NCBI RefSeq assembly: GCF_000764305.2
Contig: NW_025932889.1
Location: 1-64,000 of the forward strand
DNA: 64,000 bases
Direction: 5' to 3'
Source: Hyalella azteca
Lineage: Eukaryota > Arthropoda > Malacostraca > Amphipoda > Hyalellidae
Part shown: positions 1 to 13,400 of the stretch, piece by piece
How positions within the stretch are numbered: position 1 is the stretch's first letter
How the letters are laid out: each line of letters opens with the position of its first letter
Position numbers and translations under genes: made by a program
Notes under the pieces: generated by a model
What the model was told of the DNA's origin: nothing
The model's database searches: none
What the model saw: the letters and a program-made list of their open reading frames with translations, nothing else

Positions 1-2
1 TA

Positions 3-1007
3 CCCCCTTGGGAATCAATTGCTGACTACATCCGGGACAGCATGGAACCAACATTGGTTGTGAGTCCTTTGGTGCAATTTGGGACTATCATGGGCGAGAA
101 TTTCCCTGGTTTTCATGTCATCTACTGCGATGGCTCCCGCCTGCCCAGCCAGGAATCCAGTGCTTGTGGCATTTATATACCTTCACAAGATAGAGCCATA
201 TCTTGGCGTCTGCACCCGGGGAGCAGTGTGTTGACCGCTGAGCTCACCGCCATATACCATTCACTAGTTATTATTGAATGTGACTCACATCCCAACTGGG
301 TCATTTGCTCTGACTCTCGCTCAGCTCTGCTTCTCCTGCAGACACAAAAGGGCTTCCACAGCAGGCGCTCATTAGTGGCCTACCGAATCCGGGAGAAGCT
401 CTGGAGACTTAATGCAAATAGACAAGTTATACTACAATGGGTGAAGGCCCATGCTGGAATTCGTGGAAATGAACTGGCTGACAGAGCGGCCAAGTTGGGA
501 CATGAGCTGAATCATAGCTCGCTCCATCCAGTTGAGTACACCGATAGAAGATACTGGCTGAACAGACAATTCCTTGCGCGTTGGCAGGCCAACTGGCGCC
601 AGTATGTTGCAGATACAGGGAAGGGTCGCCATCTGTTTACTCTCCGCAATGATTTACTCCCTGTCCCCTGGCTGCACACAAGATCTAGACGTGTCTCAGT
701 TGTACTGGCTCGCTTTTGGCTGGGACATGTGGGTGTGAATGCATACATGCATCGCTTCTCCATGTCAGACTCCCCCTTGTGCACCACCTGCAACCAGGAT
801 GAAACAATCGAGCATCTTTTACTCGAGTGCAGTCGATACAGTGCAGCGCGACGGAGACTGAAGCACGCCCTCTCTGGCTTAGAAATCCAGACTCTGACCA
901 CACGAATATTACTGGGAGGAGGAGACTATCAAAAACAAACACAGCACCTCATAATTAAAGCAGTTGCAGAATTTCTCACAGGCACTGGTCGTTTGGAAAC
1001 GCTGTGA
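3..1007 (+). CDS. Non-LTR retrotransposon polyprotein, C-terminal RNase H region (5' partial)
   Basis: The reading frame is open from the window edge, so the protein starts upstream, where the reverse transcriptase would be expected; the ATG at 42 is only the first internal Met. Counting from that Met, the RNase H residues are all present: D30 (YCDGS), E67 (TAELTAIY), D91 (CSDSRSAL) and D147 (NELADRAAK), with H137 in KAHAG. This domain removes the RNA strand of the cDNA hybrid during target-primed retrotransposition. After it comes a C-x2-C-x7-H-x4-C zinc knuckle (C247, C250, H258, C263), as is usual at the C-terminus of I/jockey-related elements. It ends with TGA at 1005-1007. RNase H in this position points to the I-type clades; the exact clade cannot be fixed without the RT. 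The visible part has no frameshift or stop, so the copy may be young. Confidence 0.9.
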   Translation, partial: PPWESIADYIRDSMEPTLVVSPLVQFGTIMGENFPGFHVIYCDGSRLPSQESSACGIYIPSQDRAISWRLHPGSSVLTAELTAIYHSLVIIECDSHPNWVICSDSRSALLLLQTQKGFHSRRSLVAYRIREKLWRLNANRQVILQWVKAHAGIRGNELADRAAKLGHELNHSSLHPVEYTDRRYWLNRQFLARWQANWRQYVADTGKGRHLFTLRNDLLPVPWLHTRSRRVSVVLARFWLGHVGVNAYMHRFSMSDSPLCTTCNQDETIEHLLLECSRYSAARRRLKHALSGLEIQTLTTRILLGGGDYQKQTQHLIIKAVAEFLTGTGRLETL

Positions 1008-2162
1008 AAAGACCATTTTTTGGGGCAACCTTGAAAGCAGGGAAACAGCGAGCATCATCCAGGCCATTTAGAAGTAGTTGCTGTTCCACTTGCAAGCCAA
1101 TGAAACTTGTCTGCTGCTGAGGAAGAGACCCAAGAAAGCCATCAACACTGCCATGTCCAGATGTGACAGTTGGCCCGCAGGAGGTCATCTACACATCTCA
1201 AACAAAGCTAACAACAACTTACTAGATATTAAAAGAATATGAAGTTCATTAAAAATTTGGGGAAGTTCTATGCCAAAACTAGAAAGGACGCTTGGAATTT
1301 CCTGTTAATATGAGTAATTCTCTACATGTTTTGATAACAATCTAATATTGTCAGATTTTCGAGCGACTCCATTCTCAAAACCCGCCACACATACATCAGA
1401 CGTTAAACTTTCTTCGTTATTGGAACATTTGTTTACGTATGGAAAATTTCGCGGGTGAATTGGATCAGCGTAGACAGCGCTGACTTGATTCAAAGTTAAA
1501 AGTTTAATTTCTCATGAATTTAGACCCTTTTAATAATTAATAGTCTTGCTGGTATTTTTTCGGATAATTTGATATGGTGTTTCATGAATCAAATCAAGAT
1601 CTAATTTTTTACGACGGTTATAAACGAGGTTATCAGATCTTGATTCCCTAGCCTAGGGCCTAGGCTACTGTGCTACAGTCAGACCGCTTAACAAGTAACG
1701 CTGTACTGCTGTAGTAAAGATTCGGTACCTAAGAGACTAAGATTGACTTGTACCTATTAAACCTAAATTCTAATTTCTAGGTAATAGTCAATTCCTTCCA
1801 TCTGTTTTCATTCTTATATTTAAGAACAAAGCCTTTATTTCTATGTTGTTATTTCAATTTATCTCAATTTCTGAAATTTCTTTTTTCTGAAGATTTCTAA
1901 TTTCTTCAACTTGTAAATACAACCTGTAATTTGTAAATATGTATAATGCATATTAATTCAGTCAGGTTCAGTGAGGTTCCTGATCTTGAATTGATTGATA
2001 GCTAGTACCTACATGTGTTAGGCTTAACACATGATTACTGTTACCTAGGTATTATCATTACAGCAAGTGGAACTGTGGATTGTGGAAGGGTTCTTTTTAT
2101 GGTGTTATTTTAAATCAATTGTTTACGTAGGTACAATGATTGTCCAAGGACCCTACCTCTGA
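1008..2162. other. Downstream flank of the retrotransposon; no gene seen
   Basis: The first 150-200 bases are probably the element's 3' untranslated region. I could not find a poly(A) or short-repeat tail that fixes its 3' end. The remainder is AT-rich with no exon-like reading frame. Confidence 0.4.
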
Positions 2163-2433
2163 GCTAGTATGGAATATATCTACTTGGCGAGCCGTGACTG
2201 AATTTTTCGAGCCGTGGTTTTATGGATTTGCCAGCCGTGATTCCATTTCTACAATGTTTGCGAAGTGCAAACCGCGATTTTTTAATCGAACAAAAATTTA
2301 TGACATTCGAGCCGCGAGATTTCATACCTACTGAAATTATATGATATTAGAGCCGCGAGATTTCATACCTACTGAAATTATATGATATTAGAGCCGCGAT
2401 ATTTCAGACAAAAATAGGACTTTTCCAGACTAG
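2163..2433 (+). repeat. Dispersed repeat, copy 1 (GAGCCGCG family)
   Basis: This copy shares long stretches with 5837-6113. It opens with GCTAGTATGGAATATATCTA, includes GCGAAGTGCAAACCGCGATT, and ends in GACTTTTCCAGACTAG. Within copy 1 a segment of about 40 bases around ATTAGAGCCGCGA is tandemly doubled (about 2320-2400). The short ORF here is part of the repeat and has no recognisable protein. Confidence 0.7.
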
Positions 2434-2682
2434 CCTCTGAGTTCTGACCTCATTTGAAGAACAACATGTAACAAGCCATTACCAACATACCTGTCAGCTG
2501 TCGATATGCTTCAGAGTTTAGCAAATTGAACAGAACTTCAAAATTTGACTAGGGTAAACGCGGTATATTCCGAAACTTTAAGGATATAGCAAGAAATGAA
2601 TGGCTATAAAAAATACACTGTACGCACAAATCGAGTTCTGTTTGCTTTACGTCACTCTCAAAACACCGCACTACGTGCCAGC

Positions 2683-2790
2683 CCATGGTCAGGAAGATGT
2701 GCCAGGTGCGTGGGAATTTTTTTTTGTCATTTTAATGACCTGCGCGGTGCGCCGTACAATGCTGGTAAAAAAATGCGCCGTGCGCCGTAC
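2683..2790 (+). repeat. Dispersed repeat shared with 60202-60290
   Basis: Both places carry CAGGAAGATG, then a G-rich word with GGGAATTT, then GTCATTTTA, a CTGCGC word and GCTGGTAAAAAAAT or GCCGGTAAAAAAAT in the same order. This copy lies just inside the left end of the outer TIR element. Confidence 0.5.
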
Positions 2791-2900
2791 TTTAGAAAGC
2801 TAAAATAGTTCTACTATTTTAGTCGACAATATACGCGAGTATATTGACTACACGAGTCGAACTGACAATAATAAAATGTAAGAGATGTCCGGGTTATATA

Positions 2901-4269
2901 TAGTCAGATGGGGTAAGACAGGACCGAAATCACTAACGAGCATGTAGCATCTATAACACAAATAACTAAAAAATCCTAAACCTATCACAAGGTGTGGTTA
3001 TGCAATGGGCTTCAAAGCTACAACTCAGACTTTTTGCATACAACACAGTTTTCTGTACAGATTAAAAAAAGTGAGCTGGTCCCATCTTACCCCATTGGGG
3101 TAAGATGGGATCAGGCTGGGGTAAGAAAGGACCAACAGGTAATTCTTATGTTACAAGGTTTTTAATAAAAGTACAAATCTGATATTCAATATTATCCATC
3201 TAGAAACACATTATTTGATTAAACAACCACTTGTTACTGTTTTGTGTTGCAGGAAGTTGACTATAATATCAGTCACATTGGAGTTTTTGCCACGAGAAAA
3301 CTTTGTTAAGCATAGAAATAGTAGGTTGGCCTTGATTCATTGTAGAGCACTGCCAAATGCTACATGTATATTCCATTAGTGTCATTGTCTGAAAATTTAT
3401 CAAATTGGTGATAAAACCTATAGATAATAACTTAAAAGTCGGACGTCATGCATTTTCTTGCTAACTGCATTTGTGGTGCACTTCTTCAAACATAGCCCAT
3501 GCCCTCTCACAAAATTGTGATAATTATTTTTTATGTTTCACACAATGATTTTTCCCCCAACCACTCTTTCACATTGTTCTGCAGCTCACTAATAGGAAGA
3601 GACATCCCTTTTTGCTCCATCCCCATGATGCAATTTACAATAGTATGCTAAATTTATCTAATTAAAAAAGCTAACAAGTTAGAGTGGTTATTTTAAGCAA
3701 GAGATGAAAATTTTGACCAAAATACTCCATGTATCCTTATGCACAATAATATATTCATTTAAAAGCTATTTTTGATAAGCTATGGGGTAAAAGAGGACCA
3801 TTTGTGGCAATTGTGGGGTAAGACAGGACCACTTGTGGGGTAAAACAGAATCATTTAGTGGTCCTGTCTTACCCCATGTCCGGTCCTTTTTTACCCCATT
3901 TTAGAATAGTTGTCAGGCAGTGATGATAGCAGGTAGGAATGCCTAGTGTATCTCAAAAGTTGCTTGTTACTTGAGGTTACTTGCCTACATCCACAAACCT
4001 GGCCAAAAAATTTTTTGTATTCATACACAACTTATTTCCCAAACAGGGTTAACTATTTTGTGACCCTTCTTTACATAGGTTTTCTTTGAAAATTAACCAA
4101 AAATTAATTATTTGCAGAAGAGGGTTGAAACAAACGCTGAAATGACAGGCAATGATTGCTCTAACATATTCTTTTGTCAAATTAAATTCAGTACAATTAG
4201 AATGCATACAATGGGCCGGTCCTTTCTTACCCCATGAAGGCTGCGATCCTGTCTTACCCCATTTGACTA
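2901..4269. mobile_element. Nested non-autonomous element with 26-bp TIRs and repeated GGGGTAAGACAGGACC sites
   Basis: The left end (2901-2926) begins TAGTCAGATGGGG and continues into TAAGACAGGACCG. The right end (4244-4269) is its reverse complement with two mismatches. TA flanks both sides (2899-2900 and 4270-4271). The core word GGGGTAAGACAGGACC or a close variant occurs about eleven times, on both strands, near 2909, 3080, 3096, 3116, 3783, 3813, 3836, 3859, 3882, 4218 and 4245. Copies at 3080-3110 form a 15-bp palindrome; those at about 3813 and 3859 face each other. No protein is encoded. This looks like a MITE-type element with many possible transposase-binding sites. Confidence 0.6.
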
Positions 4270-5836
4270 TACTTCTGACTCTTCTGCTCCGCTTGTCGGA
4301 TACGGAACGTACGGTAATCGTAAACTGCGGCTATTAAACATACGAAATGTAAACAGATGGTGTTCAGTGTTGCCATATGACTTTGGAGAAAATTTCTTCT
4401 AAAATAAAGTTCTAGATTTCTCATTCACCAAATTTCCGTATCAAGAAAAATCATATATTATTGAAAGATAATTAAAGGCATACTGTACTGACTACTGAGT
4501 AATGTGAGTATTACATCTGTTCCTCCACAAACTGCTCGTACGCAGCAGCGCAACATAGAATTGATGGCCGGGATTGCGTGAACACATGCGCCAAGAGAAT
4601 CAATTTTCATTACATTGCGCCAACTGTGCACAGCAACCACTATGCAGAGGGTGGATGCAGCATTGCCAATATATGGATTTTCAAGCCCAAAGCGTCGCCG
4701 GCCATTTTAAAGATGCGTCGCCGGGTAATTTTTAATGAAAAGCCATTTATGCTGAGTAATGAAAAACTATTCACAAGCCACAAACTTATTTAAAAGGTTG
4801 CATGCACGTTTTACCCCAAATAACTAGTTTTACCCTAAAAACAGTCCGATTGTACAGCAAGTGTCAACTGAACATGTAATAATGCAGTCTGACCGCTCTA
4901 ATGTGACCGCAACTACGTAATCATAAACTTGATGTCTACATTTTTTTGGAGGGAACTCATCGCAACTGATTTCCGGACAAGCTTCACATGCATCCTGATC
5001 CGTCCAACATATCGGAAACCTTACTTTTTTCAAAATAGTTGGCCAAAGACTGAGAAATGTATTAAATGCAAGAATTTCAATCTAAATGTGTCGGCAAGAT
5101 CTTCTGAAGGCGAAAATTTTGCTACAGAAGCGTCGCCAAAGATCTTGCAATATTCATCCACTCTCTGCACAGTGGCACAGCAATAGCTTAAAAAAAGTGA
5201 AAATGCGCGGGAAAATTCACCAAAAACATACATCATCCTGAGTGTGGGCACCAGCAACAATGAAACTTCACAAAATGTGAGCCTTTAGAATGAAAACCTA
5301 CCAAATCTATATATTCCGACACTTTGTGACTAGAAATTTGTCATTTTGCAAGACTAATTCCTGCCACGCTTCAAACTCTACTAATTCATAATGCCAACAC
5401 TCTTGTGTTTGAATTCTGATCACTGTGTGAGGCTCTGTGAGCTGTATTGGAATACAACGCAGCTTGGAATTAGAACACTATTGAATATTGAACACTACTT
5501 AATTAGGCTTTTAATTAAGAGCTATTAAGCTTTTAATTAAGAAAATTTTAATTTTTGCGCACAGCTTGGAACGAGCTGAGCATGTCTAATTCCAAGCTGT
5601 GTCGGAATTAGTTTTTGTGTCTAAAACCGTCTCTTAACTTAATTATCTATTAATTTTTTACCACCTGAAATCAGCAAATACAAGTGTACTTAAAGGATTT
5701 CTAATATATTCACAGTATCACAGATGTATTAAAAAGTCTCAAACCATGATATTCTTTCTACACAAACAGTTTATCACTATTCAGTGAGCAATGTCAACTA
5801 TCAACTTTGACACATTTTTCGATGTTGTCACTGGGT

Positions 5837-6113
5837 GCTAGTATGGAATATATCTACTTGGATTTGTTTATTTGTTTACATTACGATGTTTATGTTTTTT
5901 CTGCAAGATATTTTTGGCGGAAACGGTAAAGCAATGCGGACTGCGGAAGTTGAAAATTTTATGAAATGACATGTTTGCGAAGTGCAAACCGCGATTTTTT
6001 AATCAAACAAAAATTTATGACATTCGAGCCGCGATATTTCATACCTACCTACTGAAATTATATGATATTAGAGCCGTGATATTTCAGACAAAAATAGGAC
6101 TTTTCCAGACTAG
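5837..6113 (+). repeat. Dispersed repeat, copy 2 (GAGCCGCG family)
   Basis: Partner of 2163-2433. It shares the start GCTAGTATGGAATATATCTA and the end GACTTTTCCAGACTAG, but has a different internal segment of about 100 bases (5863-5968) where copy 1 has its own sequence. It lies inside the right end of the outer TIR element. Confidence 0.65.
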
Positions 6114-6329
6114 ACTGGGTGATGCGCACTGTCTCTCTTTCTATCTCAATATTTCCCCGCCAGACGGCCCAGACCTAGTGTTTTGGCAATAGTATGGCGC
6201 GCAAAAGTATGACGTCACTATTTCAACCATCAACGAATGCATGGAACTAAGAAAAAGCTTAATATAAAGGAAAAAAGTCGAGAAGTGTTGGAATTACCCA
6301 CAATGTCGGAATATACTGCGTTTACCCTA

Positions 6330-8640
6330 ACTGAATGCATTGACAAGAATGCTCTGTCATTTTTCCAAAAGTTCAAGTAATATTTTGATCAATAAATTTA
6401 TATTGCAGTGATATATTTACTAGTTCTTTTTATTGTGCTTTCAAATCAGGAAGCTTCTGTGAATCACCCTGTATAATGGTAATCTTGAGGTTCCAAAAAT
6501 GGCAGGAAAGCTCTAGCTGTGGCCAGAAAAAAAAAAATATTCCATGCCTGTGGCAAAGTTAGAGGCATTGATGATGGACTCTTGACTCTGTCATACACGG
6601 GCCGCATAGTGAAATTCTAGGAAGGGAGGTACTTCTGGCACTCCGCCTTTGGTCGAGCACTCCGGCAATTGGCAACTTGCGGTGGTCTAGACTCAGCCCG
6701 GTCTAAACCCAGCTTGGTCTCTCCTAGACCCCAGTGGAGTTTCAAAATTGATTTTTATAAAAAATAAGAATTGAACTGTAAAACTGCTTAATGACTTCCC
6801 TTGATTGGACTTGCAAAATGCCATCAATGATTGAAAAAATGACAATAACTTACTTTCATTGGTTGCCAAGTCATCTTTCTGGGCCCAGGCTTCCCTGACT
6901 TTCATCCTTGGTTTCTCTTTCAAGCTTTATGATTCATGCTATTGTTGGAAAAGAATGTTGATAATATACAACAGTCAAAAATTTGCACAAATCGCAACTC
7001 CCTCTAGAAATATGTGGAGTTTCTAAATTGATATAAATAAATCATTAAAGATTCGAACAGGGAAATTCCTTAGTTGATTATGTTGGTTCCAAAATGATAT
7101 CAATGATTTATAAAATGACTTGCTTACTAACTTGATCATCGGTCAAGCCTCAGCCATGTTTTTAGCTCCTGAGAGGCTGAGTTCAGTCCTTTCTTTCACT
7201 TTTACCTCGTAACTCATGATGTTAGAGCTTTGGTGTTCAAATGTTGACAATATTGTAAATATCACACTCAAAATTATTCACAATTGAAAATATTTTACAA
7301 TATCACAATCAAAAACGTTATTCACAAATAAACATCGATCGCAATGCAAAATTGCTTCCATGCAATGTGTACAAGGCTTTGTTTACATATATCTGGATTG
7401 GCAGAGCCTGCGGTGACGTCACACATCAACACATATGAACACGTGGTCGCCTGTGCTGTCAAACAATTGAATATTTTTCTGCACCACAAATAAATAAACC
7501 TAAATAATTAGTAATGGAAAATATGTTGCTGGAACACTTTGAGAGACCCTGCCTAAGCAGAATTCCATATTATTATATTATTAGTCATCATACTAGACAA
7601 TAAAGTAGTTCATTTGATTGCCGCTGCTGGCACTGGCGTCTGTATGTGAACCTTATGTGTGTAATTTTAATTCAACATGGAATTATGGAGATACAACTTC
7701 TATGATAAATTTTAATCATAAACATTTACCTAATGCAAGAAATTAGCAATCAATAATTCAAGGTAATTTTGTTAGTTTTGTACCAACCAAATACTACATT
7801 AAATACGTATTGGCAACTTGGACTGAAAGGACTCTCCCTTATTAAAAATGTGCTGCAATCAGCTGTGCCAACAGAAGCTGCGCGAAGCATGATTCGTTGG
7901 TCATTTTTTTAAATGAAATTGAAAGCTTGGTTTCAAGTCCATTGGACTAGGACCGTAAATTTTAGCCTAAAACCTATTCAAAGCTTACACTTATGCATGG
8001 ATCATTCTGTATATTTATGAAATTCGTTCGCACGAAAATTAGAGCATGCACATATATGCGGTTTACTGCTATAGACGATACTTTCCAGCAGCTATGAATG
8101 AAAAAAGAAATAGGAAAAACCAAATTTATCGATTTTTTTTATCCAGACGCTACCCTTAAATTGCATAGAAATTTGTATTAATTTAATAAAAAAATTAGCA
8201 TCATTAAACAGTATACCCAGATTGGGTATTACCTCTTCATAGTATAATTTTTAGTTGTAAATAATTTATATTGATTCATTGATGTACACATAATTTTATC
8301 TATGCTCCTACAAAGCATTGTGCTTTGGGATTGGAGTGCTCGCTGCCAGCCGTTGATAGTTTGTAGCATATTGCACGGTTGCCAAAGGCACTCTTATGGA
8401 GTTTCTTCCTGTTAAATATTAATTGCTTTCTCGGATCTCCTATAATTGAATAAACAAGTACATATGAGCAGAGTGATACTTACAATGCTAATAAGTTATA
8501 ATGGTTATTTTTTATTACTGCAATTAATACAGTTCATGACCATTTCTTATGAATTAAGTCCATAGGAACTGCATTGCTTATTTTTTGGTTTGGATAATCC
8601 GTAGGCATTTAAGAAAGCTCAGAGTGCTATTCTTCTTATG
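6330..8640. other. Noncoding stretch with a degenerate duplication (about 6733-7290)
   Basis: Two consecutive segments of about 280 bases, starting GTGGAGTTTC at about 6733 and again at about 7012, share scattered words (AAATTGAT, AATGATT..AAAATGAC, TTACT) in the same order. This suggests an old tandem duplication. No exon or RNA gene is visible in the remainder. Confidence 0.35.
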
Positions 8641-8800
8641 ACTTTCCTCTAGCCATCTCATTGGGCGGACTGCTTTGAAACTTCAACCAATCAGCCGCGG
8701 AGCGCCGACCAGCCGCAGCCTGCAGCACGCTGCAGCCCGCAGTGGTTGAGTAGAATTTGTGGTGGAAGGTGTAGTGACCTTGACGCTCCAATTATGACAG
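8640..8800 (+). promoter_or_regulatory. GC-rich patch with CCAAT box, possible NCAPH promoter
   Basis: In an AT-rich region this short patch is strongly GC-rich. It holds TTTGAAACTTCAACCAATCAG, with a CHR-like TTTGAA next to a CCAAT box, a pairing known from cell-cycle genes in other animals. It lies about 1.7 kb upstream of the first NCAPH coding exon, so a non-coding first exon and intron would be needed. This is inference from composition and motif only. Confidence 0.25.
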
Positions 8801-10465
8801 AGTGCTCCAATTTCCCAAAAGCTCATGTTCTTTTATTTATACTATAGAATGCCACCACGTACTCGGGGTGCTTTCTGTATCCTAATTAGAAAATTGGGCA
8901 GAAGCCACCCATGAATGAGACAAAATCTCCCATGATTGCAAAAAAAATTTGCTTGATCCTATTGTTTTCCTAAATTTCTTTCGTGAAAAATAAGAGTATT
9001 GGTCCATTTTTGCCTATAATTTTATCTTGTGACACTGAAATAATTATTTTATATGCAAATTTTGTGAAATTCTGGTAGCTCTAAATTGATCAATTTATTT
9101 ATAAAATATCCTGTTAGCCTGTGACTCATTAGCTCAGTATGGTGCATTTTCAGAAATGGTGGCAAGCTGGAAAGCTCTTGCCGAGGCTTGGAAATACATC
9201 CCATGCTTGGCTATGCATATGTTGAATAATTGCAATGTTAAATGCATGAAAAAAATGTTTAGTACTAATAAAAAAATTTTAACCCTCAGAATTGGATATA
9301 AGAAAAAATAAAAATATTACCATATGAAAAACTATGAAAACATTATATCATTATTTTTTTTATCATTATTTTGCATTATTAACTTGAATATTGAGCATCT
9401 TGAAAGAAGGCAAAGCCTAGGCCAGCAGGGAAAATATCTATCTAATCTCCATCTCCTAACCAAATTACAAGAGCTATGAGTTTTGACTTTGTTTATTTCT
9501 ATTTTGAAATAATATAGAGAAATTTCAAACTTTTACATTATTTTTGACATGTGAATCTATTTTCTGAACTATTGAAAGTAAGTTTTAAATAGAAAATATA
9601 TTTGCACAAATTTCTTAATATATATGTAATTCTCAAAAGTTGGAAAATTAAGGTCTTGAGGGTACTAAGGGTCAATGAAGGCTTTGTCAGCTTACAATTT
9701 TGGTAAGTTTGTACAATAAAGAAAAATGATGTGCCAATTGAAGATGAATTTATGAAATTTTCCAAGCATTCAACTTTAGAAAAGATAATCTAAATGAAAT
9801 ATTTGTTGTCATTGAAAAAAGCTCTTGCTTCATTACTTGTTTTCACCTCAATTTTGGTAACCCTCAACAAAACACATCTATGCAAGAAAACAAAACTTGA
9901 TCTTAAACAAGGTGCTGTTGTTATGATTTAAAATTACATTATTTCTATATTCCAGTTGCCAAATGGTTAAAATCATCAACACTGTATCTTCATTATCTTG
10001 TCTCGCTCCTGATACTTCAGCTAAGGTTCAGTTTTTAATAGAAAATGAGGGTTCTTCTATTATTATTCATTATAGGCAAAGCAAGAAGTTGTTGTCATAA
10101 TTACAATACCGTAGTTGTATATATTGGGTTCTATCATCACATTTAGAAACAAAGTATGAAATGTATATAAACAGTCTTGGAGATTTCTTTTTGTTATCAT
10201 TTAGAATTGCTCGTAAATATATAGTTTGATGACTTATCCATAAAAGTTCCCTGTTTTTTGCTAACTTTTATATATGTAGTGCTTTATTTAAACTAATAAA
10301 TAGTTACTGCCACAATCTGAACATCTTGTAAAATCGATATTTGTTCAACCTTTATTTATTCTTCCTTACCACTGTTCAAAAAGATCACCTCCAGTCTAGG
10401 TATGATTTTCACAAGTTATCATTCACAACCTATAGAACTTGTACCAAAACTTAATAGTAGTTAGA
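8801..10465. other. AT-rich noncoding stretch upstream of NCAPH
   Basis: I see no exon, repeat array or RNA gene here. If NCAPH has a 5' untranslated exon, part of this would be its first intron. Confidence 0.3.
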
Positions 10466-13400
10466 ATGACTGGAATTGGACCATCCCCGGGTGGTGCTCA
10501 GCTTGTTCACTCAAGACTCAGCCTTACAGGAGGAAACAGGCGCAGCATTGGCTCCTCTGGGCTTGCTGCCACTCCTGCCATCCAGAACAAGGGGGATGAG
10601 TCTGCCAGTGCCTATCTGGCATTACAGGTCAATGAAACTTCTCTTTAAAAATACAAATAAATCCTTCTGTGCCTTTATATATTTACCTTCCAAGTCTGAT
10701 TTCCAAAAATAAATAAAGCTGTTTTTTGACTTGAATTTTGTCACCATAAGTTAGCTGTTTTATCGTATTCCTTTCCAGTCATTTTTTTTGTACAAGTTGG
10801 GTTATTGAAGATATTCTTTTAGGATGACGAGGAAGAGCGCCGCCAGCGTCAGTTATCCCGGCTGCAGCAGTTGCAACAGTCCCGCACACATGGCAGCCCA
10901 GGTGCAGATGGCACCCCAAGCGGCAAGGACAAGAGACGCAGTGTATCGTCCCTGGAGCCCAGGCTAACTGGACAGCAGCTTGCCTTGCACTACACCAAGT
11001 GCATCCAACTCAGTGCTGAGAATGTGAGAAGTTGCTTAATTATTGATTAATATCTGGTCCTTTTCAGGGATTGAATATTGGCTTATTATTCTAATAATCC
11101 AGTTTATTCTGCAAGACTACGCGGGAAGATGAATTACAATTTTTTCAATTTGGCAAGTGCCCTTTAATTGTAATAAAATTCTATTAACGTAGAATAGTAC
11201 TGACAGTTGTGACAATTTTATTTGTATTTACTTGAGTATTTTATGTACAGTTTTATTGTTTGTACTTGACACCTCAACTGCTTGGCTATGTCTGCATTTT
11301 ATACTTGATAGTAATTTAGTGGAATTTATCTCTCAGACTTTATTTACCTGAGTATTTATTTTCTCTTACTCACTTTTTAATATCTTATTACAGAAAATCA
11401 ACATCAAAAATGCCTTCAATCTGCAGCTCATTGACTTCATGACCGACATGCTTAAGAAGAAGCATTCTGACATGAACAACTTTCAGGTGACAAACTACAG
11501 CATTTTTTCTTGATCTCTGCATCAGGATATCTAAATATATCTCTGAACTTTGAAAATTCAACATTGTTCATTACAGTCAAGCAGATGATTTATTTTTCCT
11601 CATTATAAGTTCAATTGCACAAATTTCTTTTTTCTTCTTATGTTTATCTGAACAACTATCTCAAATTCGATGTCTATATTGACATCTAACCTAAAATTTC
11701 TGTTCCTCTAGTTTGCTGTTCATGAGTCAAGTAACATATATCTGAGTTGTTGTATTGATGTAGTGATCAGAAGGTGAAACTGTTCAGGTGGCAAGCTGCA
11801 CACTGGATGCCAGCACCAAGATCTATGCGTACCGAGTGGACAGCGTACACACGGACACCATGCGCATGGCGGGCGGGTTGGGCCGCACTCAGCATGATGC
11901 TGGTCATGCTCCTGAAGATGTTGATGGCGACCAGCCTGGGGAACAGATCGGCAAAATTAAAAGAAAAAGAGTAGGGCTCATGTCTTATGTCTTGTTTCTC
12001 ATTTCGGCATCTGCATCTATATTTCAGTAGGGCTTGAAGTATGCCACCACAGTTATTACATAGGAGTCCTTTGTGAAAGATTATCCTAGTGAAGTTAGGC
12101 TGATAATTGACCATTTTTAAAAGAAAAGTGTATAGTTGCTTAAAAACAGGGTATTATTATTTTAATGATATTTATAGTACTATCCAGATAATCCTGATCT
12201 CGACTTGTTGAATTTATAATTGGAACCAGTTTTAACATTTTACAAATGGTAGGCTGCAGTAATACACGGGATCGAATTATTGTGTCACAAAGACATTACC
12301 TTTTTTTTTTGAGAAGGAATAAGTAAGCTTGGAGCCAAACTGCTTTCATCAGACCATTTTGACGCACTTAGAACGATTTGTACCAACTATTGTGTGGTAC
12401 CATTGATGAAAAATTGGTTCAAAATCTCGGAAAATATTACAAGTTTATAAATAGAAGGCTCTAAAACTGTCTTGATTAATATTTAGGTGTACAATTTATC
12501 GCAAAATGAAGCAAATAAGTTTTTACTTTATGTTTCATTGCACACTGTTAATCTTCTGGTGTGAATATATGAGACAATACCTGCAATTTGTTGTAGGAAT
12601 CTGAGAAACAATGAGCTGTTATAAACGTGTTAATGTGTACTGAACATTGGTAAGTATGCATGCAGGCTGCTTATGAGAGCGACGTCGCCCTGCGTAACAC
12701 TTTTTCACCTCAAATGTTTCTATTGCAGACGAAGAAGGCCGCCACAATAGAAAGCAACCCCGCCGCCCTCAATTTGTCATCTCTTGACTTGGAATTTATA
12801 GTGGACCCACTTTTTAAAAAAATTGCTTCCGAGTTTGATGAGGGCAAGGCTGGTGGTGGGCTCTTCCTCAACGCTTTGATGCTCAGGGTGAGACTCGCCA
12901 GTATAGAAGTGCAATTCAATTTATGGTCTAATTGCTGTTACTATAGTGTAGACTTGAACATGTGTCTGGACGCAGCATTATCATGCTTCAAATGGCTTCA
13001 TTAAAGAATGATGAAGCCAAATCGCTCAATTTTATTCTCATGTTGACATGACATACATGAGAGAGTTTATTTTAAAACTGGCAAACACAAAGAATGCAAG
13101 GGTGCCTGAATTAACAAGATTCAGGATAAAAAGGAACGAATTTGCGTCATCTTGGGTATCTTCTAACTTTTCAGCCTGATGAACAAGCCTCATTTTAGTG
13201 AAGAAATAACCTTAATTTTTATTGAAGCCATAGGCCTCTTTCTACAGTCAGTTCTCGTGCAGCCTGCTTGTGGCCTGACGTGACTGATTGTAGTTTCTTA
13301 TAAAACGTGCCGTATAATGAGGATTTTTGTCGCAAGTTATGTCTATTTTATGACACGCGATTGCAAGTTTGATAAATAGAGTAAGTTTTTTAATCCAAGT

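Larger units (their letters stand above)
2552..6327. mobile_element. DNA transposon-like element with 22-bp TIRs and TA target duplication (outer)
   Basis: The left end (2552-2573) starts GGGTAAACGCGG and ends TATTCCGA. The right end (6306-6327) is its reverse complement with one mismatch. Both ends are flanked by TA (2550-2551 and 6328-6329), as expected for a Tc1/mariner-, pogo- or similar-type insertion. No transposase frame is visible in the 3.8 kb, so it is non-autonomous or badly decayed. Short GCTTGGAATTAG-like words occur in both orientations near 5450-5610 and could be subterminal sites. It contains the second inverted-repeat element (2901-4269). Confidence 0.55.
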
